From the NCBI GenBank assembly GCA_937876985.1, contig CALEFT010000054.1, positions 11,340 to 75,339 on the forward strand: a DNA stretch of 64,000 bases. The letters run 5' to 3'. Below the pieces are notes generated by a model. The model did no database searches and had not been told where the DNA came from. It worked only from the letters and a program-made list of their open reading frames with translations. Positions 24,891 through 34,515 of the stretch are shown here, one piece after another. Each line of letters starts with the position of its first letter. Positions within the stretch are counted from its first letter, which is position 1. This stretch comes from an uncultured Clostridia bacterium. GTDB taxonomy: Bacteria > Bacillota > Clostridia > Saccharofermentanales > Saccharofermentanaceae. Both the position numbers and the translations under genes were made by a program.

Positions 24891-26774
24891 ATGCGAAGAA
24901 GTCCACAAAGGATTGATAAGGATAATACTTTCTATGAGCCTTCACGCGACTCGCAGCAGGGCACTTTGATTCTCGTTGTAATCATGACGATTCTTTTTGT
25001 TGTGTTGACTTCTGTGCTTGCGATTATTTACTTTGGCAAGAATACTGCCGGAACTTCGGGCGAGCCTATCGAGATGAGTTATACGAATAACGACGGCTTC
25101 CTTGTTGTAGCGACCAGCACTCCAACTCCTGTTCAGCCGATGGCACTTCATGAGAATCCAGTTCTTTATCCAGCTACTGCGAACTGCAACGCAGAGATTT
25201 CGGTTGTGACTGAGGGTAGCAGAGCTCCGTCTTCTAGAGCTGTTACTCAGCAAATTCTTCATAACTACGATATTATTTCTGAGTATTCCAGAACAAATGC
25301 TATACACTTCGGCGACCCGATTGAGTACAGCGATGTTCAGGGCATTCTCACATATAGAGGCAACAATTTCCGCAACTGCGCGTCCTTTGGAAACACTACT
25401 GTTACTGAGGGTACGCTTTCACAGGTGTGGGAGTTCTCTGGCATCGGCACGAGACTTTCCTCCACTATGACTTTTGAGTGGTCTGGTGTCGCTTGGACTG
25501 GACAGCCACTTGTTATTTGTTGGCCAGCAGAAACTAGAGCCATTATGAACCTCTATCCCGAAAAGGCCCAGAAGGCAGACCTTGTCGAGGTTATCGTTGC
25601 TGGTCTAGATGGTTATGTATATTTCTTCGATTTGGATGATGGCAGCCAGACGAGAGATCCACTTAATGTTGGTTCTTCTATCAAGGGCACTCCTGCGCTT
25701 GACCCTCGTGGATATCCGATTTTGTATGTCGGTCAAGGTGACGATAACGGAAGCGACGGCTTCGGTATGAGAATTTTCTCGCTAATAGACGGCTCTCAGC
25801 TTTATTTCTACGATGGACTTGATGATAGAGCGTATAGAGAGAATTGGGGTGCGTTTGATTCGTCGCCTATTATCGATGCGATGACTGATACTTTGATTTG
25901 GCCTTGCGAGAATGGAATTATTTATACGTTCAATCTCAATACGGTTTATACTCCTGGAACTGGACATGTGACCATGACGCCGGAGATGGTTGGATACAAG
26001 TATATTTTCGCAGATAGTAGTGCTGCTAGACTTGGATTTGAGTCTTCGATTGCGATGTATGGTGGATATGGCTATTTGTGCGACAATAGCGGAAACTTGA
26101 TTTGCGTCGACCTAAATTCGATGGAGATGATTTGGCAGATTCAGCTCGGAGACGAGTCCGACCTAACGCCTGCGATTGAAGAGGAAAATGGCGTTCCGTT
26201 CATCTATGTCGGAACTGAGGTAGATAATCAAGGCGGAAGTGGCGAGTATTGTGGTGCGGCATATGTGTATAAGATTAACGGTATCACTGGCGACGTCGTA
26301 TGGCAGAATTCGTTCCCTTGCTACACATATAATGGTGAGACTTCTGAGACAGATCAAAACGGCGGTTGCTTCGGAAATCCAATCATTGGCAAACACGGAG
26401 TTTCCAATTTGGTAATATTCTCATTCAGCATGTCTAATGGACTAGCTAGCGGAAATAGATTAGTTGCGTACAACAAGGCTACGGGTACGCAGGAGTGGGT
26501 ATACGAGATGAATATTTATTCGTATAGCTCGCCAGTTGATTGTTACGATGAGGCAGGCAATTGCTACATTGTTATCGGGGATAGCGTAGGACAGATTCAC
26601 TTAGTAAATGCGGCGACAGGAGAGAGAATCACATATATTCAGACAGCTCGCAATATTGGAACTTCAAGCGAGACGATTTCTGGAATTGTGTTCGAGGCTT
26701 CGCCGGTTGTCTATAACAATACTATTATTATCGGAACAAAATCGGGCTCGGTTTTTGCGATAAGGATAGCGTAA
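24891..26774 (+). CDS. Membrane-anchored PQQ-like beta-propeller protein
   Basis: 627 residues from the ATG at 24891, chosen because GGAG lies just upstream; an in-frame ATG at 24870 is the alternative. A short basic cytoplasmic tail, one membrane helix (about 27-50), a TSTPTP linker (near 77-83), then repeated beta-propeller blades of the PQQ/quinoprotein type (for example VIVAGLDGYVYFFDLDDGSQ, GNLICVDLNSMEMIWQIQLG, AYVYKINGITGDVVWQN). No catalytic site is recognised. Probably a surface scaffold or binding protein. It shares the linker style with the proteins at 3534 and 6949. Confidence 0.75.
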   Translation: MRRSPQRIDKDNTFYEPSRDSQQGTLILVVIMTILFVVLTSVLAIIYFGKNTAGTSGEPIEMSYTNNDGFLVVATSTPTPVQPMALHENPVLYPATANCNAEISVVTEGSRAPSSRAVTQQILHNYDIISEYSRTNAIHFGDPIEYSDVQGILTYRGNNFRNCASFGNTTVTEGTLSQVWEFSGIGTRLSSTMTFEWSGVAWTGQPLVICWPAETRAIMNLYPEKAQKADLVEVIVAGLDGYVYFFDLDDGSQTRDPLNVGSSIKGTPALDPRGYPILYVGQGDDNGSDGFGMRIFSLIDGSQLYFYDGLDDRAYRENWGAFDSSPIIDAMTDTLIWPCENGIIYTFNLNTVYTPGTGHVTMTPEMVGYKYIFADSSAARLGFESSIAMYGGYGYLCDNSGNLICVDLNSMEMIWQIQLGDESDLTPAIEEENGVPFIYVGTEVDNQGGSGEYCGAAYVYKINGITGDVVWQNSFPCYTYNGETSETDQNGGCFGNPIIGKHGVSNLVIFSFSMSNGLASGNRLVAYNKATGTQEWVYEMNIYSYSSPVDCYDEAGNCYIVIGDSVGQIHLVNAATGERITYIQTARNIGTSSETISGIVFEASPVVYNNTIIIGTKSGSVFAIRIA

Positions 26775-26789
26775 GGAGTCTTGTAGTAC

Positions 26790-27206
26790 ATGGTAGATTA
26801 TGGGAATTATTCATACGAAGATATTGAAGTAATCGAGGTGTCGCTTAGTGCTTATTCTGGCGAAGGTCTTCGCGTGAAGATTGATAAGAAAAAGTCGCTC
26901 ATCAATTGGAATGATGGCTATATGTGGAACAACAATTTCATGAAGGGCCTTAATGACAAGAAGAGGGAACTAATTGAGGCTAAGCTTCCTAGCACGAAAA
27001 TCATCGAATTTTGCATTGCCTACCGCGATGGCAGACAGGACGATATTTCATATAAGACGTTCAATCCGGCTATTTGGGCGGTGGAGCTACGCTTTTCGGA
27101 TGGGGAGATACTTAAGGCTGGAGGTGACCAGGATTTCCCGAATACATGGCTGATTCTTACGGATTTGATAGAAGAGATTACGGAGTGCAGCTTTAAGCTT
27201 CGATGA
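26790..27206 (+). CDS. Conserved-looking small protein of unknown function
   Basis: 138 residues, no membrane helix or signal peptide. Mixed alpha/beta pattern with a WAVELRFSDGEILKAGG hairpin near 92-108 and several Trp residues. AAGGAG upstream supports the start. It begins 15 bp after the propeller gene, so the two are probably co-transcribed. No family recognised. Confidence 0.65.
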   Translation: MVDYGNYSYEDIEVIEVSLSAYSGEGLRVKIDKKKSLINWNDGYMWNNNFMKGLNDKKRELIEAKLPSTKIIEFCIAYRDGRQDDISYKTFNPAIWAVELRFSDGEILKAGGDQDFPNTWLILTDLIEEITECSFKLR

Positions 27207-27305
27207 GAGGCGATTCGGGGCATTTGGAGATTTGGCGGATGTTGGCAGAAACTAGGGGTTTTGCTAATATTTGCCTTTTGTTTATTAGCCTTGTTGAAGT
27301 ATATG

Positions 27306-27314
27306 TGATACAAT
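27306..27314 (+). promoter_or_regulatory. Extended -10 promoter
   Basis: TGATACAAT, extended -10 type, 49 bp before the membrane protein at 27363. Confidence 0.4.
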
Positions 27315-27362
27315 AAACTCCTATAATGTTAACTACGCGATTATGTTTATGTGAGGCAATTG

Positions 27363-27974
27363 ATGGATTATTTAGAGGGTTTGTTTCTAGGTAAGCTATG
27401 GAGCGATACAGATTTTGAGAATAGACGTCACACGGGTCTATTTATTCTGTATGGCTTGTTTATTGATTTGGTTGTTCTCATGATTTATTTTACTGGCAAG
27501 CAGATTCCGCTTATTTCTGGTGCGACTACGGTTCATACTGTGCTTCTTGTGGTGCTCACTCTTGCGACACCTTTTGCTGCTTGTAAGTATTATCGTTTCC
27601 CTATTTGGGGCAAGATTTTGGTTCTGGCTGGAATGATTTACAAGAATTTGATTGTGGTTAGCATGACTGTTGATTTCCTATTGGCACGAATCTCGATTCA
27701 GTCCGGAGATTTGATGGATGCCGGCATCAACTATTTGAATTCTACGCTAGAGAAATATACAGAGAAATTCTATGAGAGTGCAGGAACGTTCTCGACAGTT
27801 GCCGGAGTAGTTGCTGGTGGAGTACATGTAGTATTTGTATTCTTGCTTTATGCGGCACTAGCCTTGGTAGTTCCTGGACTTATTTATTTGCTATATAGAC
27901 TCATTCAATATGCATACGATTTTGTAATGGCACGACTCGTTATTAGAAAATTCTTAGTTCGTAGAAGGAAGTAA
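27363..27974 (+). CDS. Multi-pass membrane protein of unknown function
   Basis: 203 residues from ATG at 27363, preferred over GTG at 27351 because GAGG precedes it at a proper distance. Four to five predicted membrane helices (about 24-43, 55-72, 82-105, 142-178), with a central extracytoplasmic amphipathic segment (about 110-140) and a basic C-terminus (VIRKFLVRRRK). No family recognised. It is followed 26 bp later by the kinase-like gene, probably in the same transcript. Confidence 0.6.
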   Translation: MDYLEGLFLGKLWSDTDFENRRHTGLFILYGLFIDLVVLMIYFTGKQIPLISGATTVHTVLLVVLTLATPFAACKYYRFPIWGKILVLAGMIYKNLIVVSMTVDFLLARISIQSGDLMDAGINYLNSTLEKYTEKFYESAGTFSTVAGVVAGGVHVVFVFLLYAALALVVPGLIYLLYRLIQYAYDFVMARLVIRKFLVRRRK

Positions 27975-28000
27975 CAAGAGATTTCTTCGGGAGGTATGTT

Positions 28001-29011
28001 ATGGCAGATTTGAAGGACAAGGTTAGCATCACGGTTGAAGATCTAGAAGAAAGACTAGGTTCTAAGAAGCTTCGCGAATTTATCTCCGATTCAGAGAAAC
28101 TATTTGTAGAGAGAACAAATGTTGCAATTGAAGAAGCGTGCAACAATTCTAATATCAAGGCGGTTTTTATTTCTGGACCAACTTCATCAGGCAAGACTAC
28201 ATTTACGATGAGACTTGCTTCCGGTCTTAACAAGGCTGGTAAGCAGGCAGTGTTCTTGTCTCTAGACGATTACTATCAGGTTCAGGATTTGGTTTTTGAT
28301 GAGGACGGTAGACCAGACTTCGAGACGATTGATACGCTAGACCTAGTTGCAGCACAAAGAGATATTGCAGATATTGTTTCTGGCAAGACTGTATTGCCAC
28401 CGAGATTTGATTTTAAGACGAGACAGAGAGTTTCTCGCGATATGTCGGAAGCGATCACATTAGGTGAGTCCGGAATACTTGTAGTAGAAGGCCTACATGG
28501 ACTTAATAAGAAGATTATCGCAGATTTGCCAGAAGAGAATATTATCAAGATTTTTATCATGCCATATGGAAATGTCTTCTGCGATACGAAGCTTATGGAC
28601 TATAACGAGATTCGAATGTTAAGGCGTATCGTTAGAGACTTTAGACATAGAGGTGCACATGCACTCGCGACAATTGACTATTGGCCAATGATTGCGAATT
28701 CTGAGAAGCAATACTATGAGGACTATCTGACAGCGGCAGATTATCATATCAATTCCTTCTTGGCATATGAGCCACTAATCATTGCACCAATGGCGCTTCA
28801 CGATATACAAAGTGCGCTCGACCAATACGAGAAGGGAGTAATTGCTCCAAGCGTATTCATGGAAAAGTCGAATACTGGTAAGCCATTTGCAGATTTGCCA
28901 CGAGCATTAGCGAAGGCACATAAGCTCGTAAGTCATCTTAACAAGATTCCGGTAATCGACAACTCGATGGTGCCAGAGCAGTCTATCTTACTAGAGTTCA
29001 TATCGAGCTGA
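28001..29011 (+). CDS. Uridine kinase-like P-loop kinase
   Basis: 336 residues. P-loop GPTSSGKTT near 55-63, the LSLDDYYQ motif near 86-93 and RRIVRDFRHRG near 207-217, as in the uridine kinase/phosphoribulokinase family. Clostridial nucleoside kinases of this group are often about 550 residues with an N-terminal TGS-like domain; this one has only the kinase part with a short helical N-terminus. A role in nucleoside salvage is likely, but the exact substrate is uncertain. Confidence 0.8.
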   Translation: MADLKDKVSITVEDLEERLGSKKLREFISDSEKLFVERTNVAIEEACNNSNIKAVFISGPTSSGKTTFTMRLASGLNKAGKQAVFLSLDDYYQVQDLVFDEDGRPDFETIDTLDLVAAQRDIADIVSGKTVLPPRFDFKTRQRVSRDMSEAITLGESGILVVEGLHGLNKKIIADLPEENIIKIFIMPYGNVFCDTKLMDYNEIRMLRRIVRDFRHRGAHALATIDYWPMIANSEKQYYEDYLTAADYHINSFLAYEPLIIAPMALHDIQSALDQYEKGVIAPSVFMEKSNTGKPFADLPRALAKAHKLVSHLNKIPVIDNSMVPEQSILLEFISS

Positions 29012-29146
29012 TAACGAGACAATTTACAAATATAATTCGTGCTTCTTATTGGGCTTGGCTTTTTTAAGGAGAGGCGAAGGTGCGAAGACGCGAGGGGTTA
29101 AGGCCTATAAAGAAGCAATAAATACATACGAAAGGCAGGCATTACT

Positions 29147-30145
29147 ATGCCAATTAGAATTAGAAACAACTTGCCAGCGATTAAGGTGCTAGAGCAGGAG
29201 AGAATATTCGTAATGGAGGAGACGAGGGCTCTTTCGCAGGATATTAGACCGATTAGGATTGTGATTTTGAATTTGATGCCGAACAAGATTGCGACAGAGA
29301 CGCAGCTTCTTCGTGCGCTATCGAATTCGCCGATTCAGGTGGACGTGGACTTGATGTGCACGGCTTCGTATCAGCCAACGCATGTGGGTCAGGAGCATTT
29401 GACGAAGTTTTACGAGACGTTCGAGGATGTGAAGGACCGCTATTATGATGGAATGATTATCACGGGTGCGCCTGTCGAGCAGATGCCTTTCGAGGAGGTA
29501 AAGTACTGGGACGAGCTTAAGAGAATCATGGAGTGGAGCAAGACCCATGTGTACTCGACACTTCACATTTGTTGGGGTGCGCAGGCAGGACTTTACTATC
29601 ACTATGGCGTGCCAAAGTACGATACAGATAAGAAGGTGTTCGGAGTATTCGAGCATAGCCTTACATGGAGTAGGCCAGTAAAGCTATTCCGCGGCTTCGA
29701 CGATGTTTTCTATGTGCCACATTCGCGTCACACTGAGCTGCATCGTGAGGATATCGAGAAGGTTGAGCAGCTACGAATTTTGTCTGAGTCGGAGGAGTGT
29801 GGCGTGTACGCGATTTCGGATTTGCACGGCAGACAGATTTTTATTACGGGACACTCGGAGTACGACGTCGACACACTCAAGAATGAGTACGACCGCGACA
29901 AGGCGAAGGGGCTCGACATCCAAATTCCGCACAACTACTACACGGACAACGACCCTAGCAAGCCACCGATTATGCGCTGGAGGTCTTCAGCGACGCTGCT
30001 TTTCACGAACTGGCTGAACTACTACGTTTACCAGGAGACGCCATTTGATTTGTCGCTCCTAACTGAGGTGTCGCACAAGAATTCCGGCAAGAAGGCTACT
30101 GACGCAGAGGCTTGGACGCAGGAATATAAGCCAAACAAGAAATAA
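29147..30145 (+). CDS. metA: Homoserine O-acetyltransferase, MetA family
   Basis: 332 residues; MetA family of the class I glutamine-amidotransferase fold. It acylates homoserine for methionine synthesis. Catalytic Cys142 in LHICWGAQ, with His236 and Glu238 in GHSEYD completing the triad. Residue 111 is Glu (TGAPVEQ); structural work on Bacillus cereus MetA linked Glu at this position with acetyl-CoA and Gly with succinyl-CoA, so this enzyme is predicted to use acetyl-CoA. No SAM riboswitch was recognised in the 135 bp upstream. The gene is more GC-rich toward its 3' end. Confidence 0.93.
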   Translation: MPIRIRNNLPAIKVLEQERIFVMEETRALSQDIRPIRIVILNLMPNKIATETQLLRALSNSPIQVDVDLMCTASYQPTHVGQEHLTKFYETFEDVKDRYYDGMIITGAPVEQMPFEEVKYWDELKRIMEWSKTHVYSTLHICWGAQAGLYYHYGVPKYDTDKKVFGVFEHSLTWSRPVKLFRGFDDVFYVPHSRHTELHREDIEKVEQLRILSESEECGVYAISDLHGRQIFITGHSEYDVDTLKNEYDRDKAKGLDIQIPHNYYTDNDPSKPPIMRWRSSATLLFTNWLNYYVYQETPFDLSLLTEVSHKNSGKKATDAEAWTQEYKPNKK

Positions 30146-30253
30146 GATTTTGTCTTCGCCGCTTATTCTCGAAAAGCATCCGCCGCTAGCAAAAAAAGCG
30201 CGAAGCACTTAAGGCGATGAACTAAGGTTATACGCTAAGAAAGGAAGGTCATT

Positions 30254-31156
30254 ATGAGTAAGCCAATCGAGATTACAAAGGAAATGATGATAGAGGCAAC
30301 ACCGATTAGACCAGAAGATGGTCACAAGGGTACTTTTGGTAGACTTCTGATTGTTGCTGGCTCGAAATACATGACCGGAGCTGCCGCGCTATGTGTAAAA
30401 TCCGCACTTTCTAGTGGAGTTGGCATCGTGCAGCTATATGCTCCAGAGGAGGCACTTTTTCCAACTAAGGTGCTTTGTCCATGCGCTCTAACTATGGCTT
30501 ACCCAGACGACGAGATAAAGGCAGTTTCTGTGCTGATGGCCTTGATGCGAAGCGCGACTTGCGTTGCTATTGGACCTGGACTAGATCCGGACGATTCGCG
30601 TAACAGCCTTCTTATCGAGTGTGCAATAAAGAACAGCCCACATCTGGTAATAGATGCGTCGGCACTTAATATCATCGCTAGGAACAAGGTTTTCTACGAG
30701 AAACTTCTCAAGAATCGTAAGAACGACCTATTAGAGAACGCGATAATTACACCGCACCTTGGTGAATTCTCAAGGCTAATCGGACAAAGAAACTTCCATA
30801 CAGAAGCTTCGGAAGAAAAGCAAATAAAAGAGTGTGTGCAATATGCACGAGATATTGGAGTAGTTACAGTACTTAAAACTCACAAAACAATAATTTCAAA
30901 TGTTGGCCGTAAGTGCTATATTAACACTATTGGAAATAATGGCATGGGCAAGGGCGGTAGTGGTGATGTCCTAACTGGACTCATCGGAGGCCTTAGCGCA
31001 CAAGGCTTGCCAGCAGAACGAGCAAGCGTATGTGGCGTATATATCCACGCGCTATCTGGTGACAAGGCAGCAGACAAATTTGGTCGCCGCGCCATGACAC
31101 CAGAGAATATAATTGAGTGTCTGCCAGATGCTTTTGCGGAAATTGGCTGGAACTAG
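30254..31156 (+). CDS. nnrD: ADP-dependent NAD(P)H-hydrate dehydratase
   Basis: 300 residues. It repairs hydrated NADH/NADPH using ADP or ATP. Visible: GRLLIVAGSKYMTGAAALCVKSAL near 30-53, a conserved ITPHLGEFSRL near 165-175 and GNNGMGKGGSGDVLTGLIGGL near 230-250 with the catalytic Asp in GSGDVL. The NnrE epimerase domain often fused to it is absent, so the epimerase would be encoded elsewhere. It is followed 60 bp later by alr, a pairing common in Firmicutes. Confidence 0.92.
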   Translation: MSKPIEITKEMMIEATPIRPEDGHKGTFGRLLIVAGSKYMTGAAALCVKSALSSGVGIVQLYAPEEALFPTKVLCPCALTMAYPDDEIKAVSVLMALMRSATCVAIGPGLDPDDSRNSLLIECAIKNSPHLVIDASALNIIARNKVFYEKLLKNRKNDLLENAIITPHLGEFSRLIGQRNFHTEASEEKQIKECVQYARDIGVVTVLKTHKTIISNVGRKCYINTIGNNGMGKGGSGDVLTGLIGGLSAQGLPAERASVCGVYIHALSGDKAADKFGRRAMTPENIIECLPDAFAEIGWN

Positions 31157-31216
31157 AAGAGAAATACGAACTATAGGAACGGTTAGAAAATAGAAGAAAC
31201 GGAAGATATAACGAAG

Positions 31217-32374
31217 ATGCAAATTAAGCCAGAGATGTTCAACAGATCATGCGTAACGATTGACCTTAAGGCCCTCGCGAACAATATTCGCGAGATTCGT
31301 AAAGTCACCAAAGAAGGCGCAGAGATAATGGCAGTCGTTAAAGCTGACGCATATGGACATGGCTCGGTTCGAGTAGCAAAGGTCCTCCTCGATAATGGCG
31401 CGGACAGGCTCTGCGTAGCAACAGTCGAAGAAGCAATCGAGCTTCGCGAGGCAGGCATCACCGCACCGATTCTAATCTTGGGCTTTACAAGCAAATACGG
31501 CTACCACAAGGTAGTAGAATACGATATCGAGCAGGCAATCTACTGCTACGAAGACGCACTCTGTCTCTCACAAATCGCAGTCAAGGCAGGCAAAAAGGTC
31601 AAGGTTCACATCAAAATTGACACAGGAATGGGCCGCTTAGGCTTCCTCTCCGACGCCGAAAAGAACTACATTAACAATATCGAGAAGATTAGTAAGCTTG
31701 ACGGCATCGAGATGTTTGGAGTTTTCTCGCATTTCGCGACAGCAGACGAGGGTGGCGACAGCGACGAATTTACACGCGGACAATTTGAAAAATTCATCTC
31801 CATCGTAGACGAACTTAAGACTCGTGGAGTTAGCTTTGCAAAAAGACACATCTGCAATTCCGCAGGAACACTTCGCTTCCCAGAAATGCACATGGAAATG
31901 GTACGCGCAGGTCTAGTTTTATATGGACTCATGCCACCAGGCTGTCCGAAGCCAAGCAAAGAAGTAAATTTAATCCCAGTAATGTCTTGGTATGCGAAGG
32001 TCATCAACGACAAGGTTATAGATGAGGGCATGTCTGTATCCTACGGAAGACACTTCGTTGCCGACAAGAAGACGAGGGTATTAACAATATCGGTAGGCTA
32101 CGCAGATGGCCTATCAAGAAGACTCGGAAACGGTAGTTTCGAGCTCGAAATTGGCAAGACGAGGGTGCCAATTATCGGAAACGTTTGCATGGACATGTGC
32201 ATGGTAGACGGCACTAGGTTGAATGTAAATAACGTAGAAATCGCGGACGAGGAGCCGGTGCTGATTTTCGGGCAGGGCAAGAGCGCAGACGATCTCGCAA
32301 ACTACCTCGGAACAATAAACTATGAGATTACTTGCGTAGTAGGAAAGCGCGTGCAGCGAATCTACATCGAATAA
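31217..32374 (+). CDS. alr: Alanine racemase
   Basis: 385 residues. PLP enzyme making D-alanine for peptidoglycan. The PLP lysine is Lys42 in AVVKADAYGHG; the second base Tyr lies in SYGRHF near 275. IDTGMGRLGF near 135-145 is also diagnostic. Spacing from nnrD suggests co-transcription. Confidence 0.96.
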   Translation: MQIKPEMFNRSCVTIDLKALANNIREIRKVTKEGAEIMAVVKADAYGHGSVRVAKVLLDNGADRLCVATVEEAIELREAGITAPILILGFTSKYGYHKVVEYDIEQAIYCYEDALCLSQIAVKAGKKVKVHIKIDTGMGRLGFLSDAEKNYINNIEKISKLDGIEMFGVFSHFATADEGGDSDEFTRGQFEKFISIVDELKTRGVSFAKRHICNSAGTLRFPEMHMEMVRAGLVLYGLMPPGCPKPSKEVNLIPVMSWYAKVINDKVIDEGMSVSYGRHFVADKKTRVLTISVGYADGLSRRLGNGSFELEIGKTRVPIIGNVCMDMCMVDGTRLNVNNVEIADEEPVLIFGQGKSADDLANYLGTINYEITCVVGKRVQRIYIE

Positions 32375-32452
32375 TCTTGTGGCAAATTTATAGGGCAAGT
32401 TAATAACCGTCGGGCATGGGCGGAAAAAATACAATTTAATAGGAGTAGTAGT

Positions 32453-33313
32453 ATGAACCAAAGCACATCGAAGCAGCTGAAGCTTTTTGCTGCAAAAATG
32501 AGACGCTGGATTATTGAGGGCGTATATCAGGCCAAGAGCGGACACCCAGGCGGCTCACTATCTTGCACAGATATCATGGCATATTTGTATTGCGAGCAAA
32601 TGAACATCAATCCAGAAAATCCAACATGGGAGGACCGCGACAGATTCGTTCTATCGAAGGGACACTGCGCACCGGCACTTTACGCGGCACTCGGCCTTAG
32701 AGGCTTTTTCGACATCGAAGAGTTGTCGAGCCTAAGAAAGTACGGCGCGATGCTACAAGGACACCCTTGCCTAGGAAAGACACCAGGCGTCGACATGTCG
32801 ACAGGCTCTCTCGGACAGGGAATCTCCGCCGCAACAGGAATGGCTCTTGCTGGCAAAGTAGATGGCAAAAAGTATCGCGTATATAGCATCCTAGGCGATG
32901 GCGAAATGCAGGAAGGCCAAGTATGGGAGGCACTCATGTGCGCGGCACACTATAAGCTTAGTAACCTATGTGCAATTCTCGACTACAACGGCCTACAAAT
33001 CGATGGAAAGACTTCAGAAGTAATGGACCTCGGCGACATCGAAGCAAAGGTAAAGGCCTTCGGATGGAACACAGTAGTAATCGATGGACATGACTTCGAG
33101 GAAATTGGTCAGGCGATGATGCTTTTCGAGCAGAGGAGCAGAGAAGAAGAAAAGCCATTCTTCATAATCGCGAAGACACATAAGGGTATGGGCGTTTCCT
33201 ACATGTACGACAACGCTGGCTGGCACGGCAATGCGCCAAAGGACGAACAGTACGACGTGGCTGTTTCTGAGTTAGACGCAGAAATTGCGAAGTTAGAGGC
33301 ATTGGAGGTGTAA
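32453..33313 (+). CDS. Transketolase, N-terminal (thiamine-binding) subunit
   Basis: 286 residues. Corresponds to the first half of a full transketolase: SGHPGGSLSCTDIMAYLY near 25-42, and the thiamine diphosphate motif GDGEMQEGQVWEAL near 147-160 with Asn about 28 residues later. It works with the next gene, one base downstream, to move two-carbon units in the pentose phosphate pathway. The split form is common in Clostridia and archaea. Confidence 0.94.
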   Translation: MNQSTSKQLKLFAAKMRRWIIEGVYQAKSGHPGGSLSCTDIMAYLYCEQMNINPENPTWEDRDRFVLSKGHCAPALYAALGLRGFFDIEELSSLRKYGAMLQGHPCLGKTPGVDMSTGSLGQGISAATGMALAGKVDGKKYRVYSILGDGEMQEGQVWEALMCAAHYKLSNLCAILDYNGLQIDGKTSEVMDLGDIEAKVKAFGWNTVVIDGHDFEEIGQAMMLFEQRSREEEKPFFIIAKTHKGMGVSYMYDNAGWHGNAPKDEQYDVAVSELDAEIAKLEALEV

Positions 33314-33314
33314 T

Positions 33315-34247
33315 ATGGGAAAGATGGCGACAAGAGAGGCCTACGGAAAGGCACTCGCAGAATTTGGTGGCGACGAGAGAATCGTGGTTTTTGATGCAGA
33401 CCTGTCAAAGAGCACGAACACAGCTACCTTCAAAAACGTATATCCAGAAAGACATTTCAACATGGGAATCGCAGAGGGCAACATGGTGTCAACTGCATGC
33501 GGAATGGCAACTTGCGGCAAAATCGCATTCGTATCCTCATTCGCAATGTTCGCATCCGAGCGTGCGCTAGAGCAGATTAGAAATTCCGCTTGCTACCCAA
33601 AGCTCAACGTAAAGGTTTGCGCTACACACGCAGGCCTCACAGTAGGCGAAGACGGCGCATCCCATCAGTGCCTAGAGGACCTCGCGATAATGCGAAGCCT
33701 TCCAAACATCAAGGTGGTTTGCCCAGCAGACGCAGCAACAGCGCGCCTTGCAATCAAGGCAGCAATCGAGACAGACGGACCATTCTATGTTAGACTCGGA
33801 CGCCTCGCAGTAAACGATGTCTACGGCTCCTACGGCGACGAAGTTGAGTTTACTCTTGGCAAGGCAATCAAGGTCCGCGAGGGAAAAGCAGCAACACTAA
33901 TCGCAACAGGTCTCATGGTAGAAACTGCAATCGACGCCGCAAAGGCACTTGCAGAAGAAGGCATCGAAGTACGCGTTCTTGACATGCACACAATAAAGCC
34001 AATCGACGAGGATGCAATCGTTAGCGCCGCAACAGAAACAGGCTTCATCGTTACATGCGAAGAACACAATATCATTGGCGGACTTGGTTCCGCAGTTGCA
34101 GAAGTAGTTACATCCAAGTGTCCTTGCAAGGTGGTTCGCTTCGGAGTACGCGATGAATTTGGTCAGTCAGGTACACCAGCTGCGCTTCTTGAGGGCTACA
34201 AGCTAACAAGCAAGGATTTGGTTGAGCTAATTAAGAGCAATATGTAA
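33315..34247 (+). CDS. Transketolase, C-terminal subunit
   Basis: 310 residues covering the pyrimidine-binding and C-terminal domains of transketolase (FVSSFAMFASERALEQIRN near 75-93, THAGLTVGEDGASHQ near 107-121). It needs the preceding subunit for activity. The gene ends just before a tandem 61-bp repeat block. Confidence 0.94.
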   Translation: MGKMATREAYGKALAEFGGDERIVVFDADLSKSTNTATFKNVYPERHFNMGIAEGNMVSTACGMATCGKIAFVSSFAMFASERALEQIRNSACYPKLNVKVCATHAGLTVGEDGASHQCLEDLAIMRSLPNIKVVCPADAATARLAIKAAIETDGPFYVRLGRLAVNDVYGSYGDEVEFTLGKAIKVREGKAATLIATGLMVETAIDAAKALAEEGIEVRVLDMHTIKPIDEDAIVSAATETGFIVTCEEHNIIGGLGSAVAEVVTSKCPCKVVRFGVRDEFGQSGTPAALLEGYKLTSKDLVELIKSNM

Positions 34248-34280
34248 TTCGATTCTACTTTTGACGATGGACTCTGAACT

Positions 34281-34463
34281 AGGGGTTATCAGCAGAAGGT
34301 TCACCCAGGAAGCCCTGTTTTGATGAACTTCTTGCTGAAATAGGGGTTATCAGCAGAAAGTTCACCCAGGAGGCCCTGTTTTGATGAACTTCTCGCTGAA
34401 ATAGGGGTTATCAGCAGAAGGTTCACCCAGGAGGCCCTGTTTTGATGAACTTCTTGCTGAACT
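34281..34463. repeat. Three tandem 61-bp repeats forming imperfect hairpins
   Basis: Copies start at 34281, 34342 and 34403 and differ at only a few positions. Each contains an imperfect dyad (CAGCAGAAGGTTCA near the start against TGAACTTCTTGCTG near the end) enclosing an inner CAGG-AGGC-CCTG hairpin. The period is not a multiple of three, so a coding role is unlikely. A 27-bp piece of the same sequence occurs at 45894-45920, so it is a dispersed family. Confidence 0.92.
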
Positions 34464-34506
34464 TGGTCATATCTGTTCTTTTGTGGTATCAAAAAGAATC
34501 ATTTCG

Positions 34507-34515
34507 TGCTACAAT
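34507..34515 (+). promoter_or_regulatory. Extended -10 promoter of glucokinase gene
   Basis: TGCTACAAT, about 92 bp before the start codon. No good -35 box. Confidence 0.4.

Noticed and set aside
29012..29146. SAM riboswitch before metA
   Set aside because: No S-box or SAM-II-like pattern could be recognised in the 135 bp leader, and no terminator hairpin is present.
34301..34492. Minus-strand 63-codon frame over the tandem repeats
   Set aside because: The 61-bp period shifts the frame each repeat, so the same DNA would be read in different frames; no conserved protein is likely.
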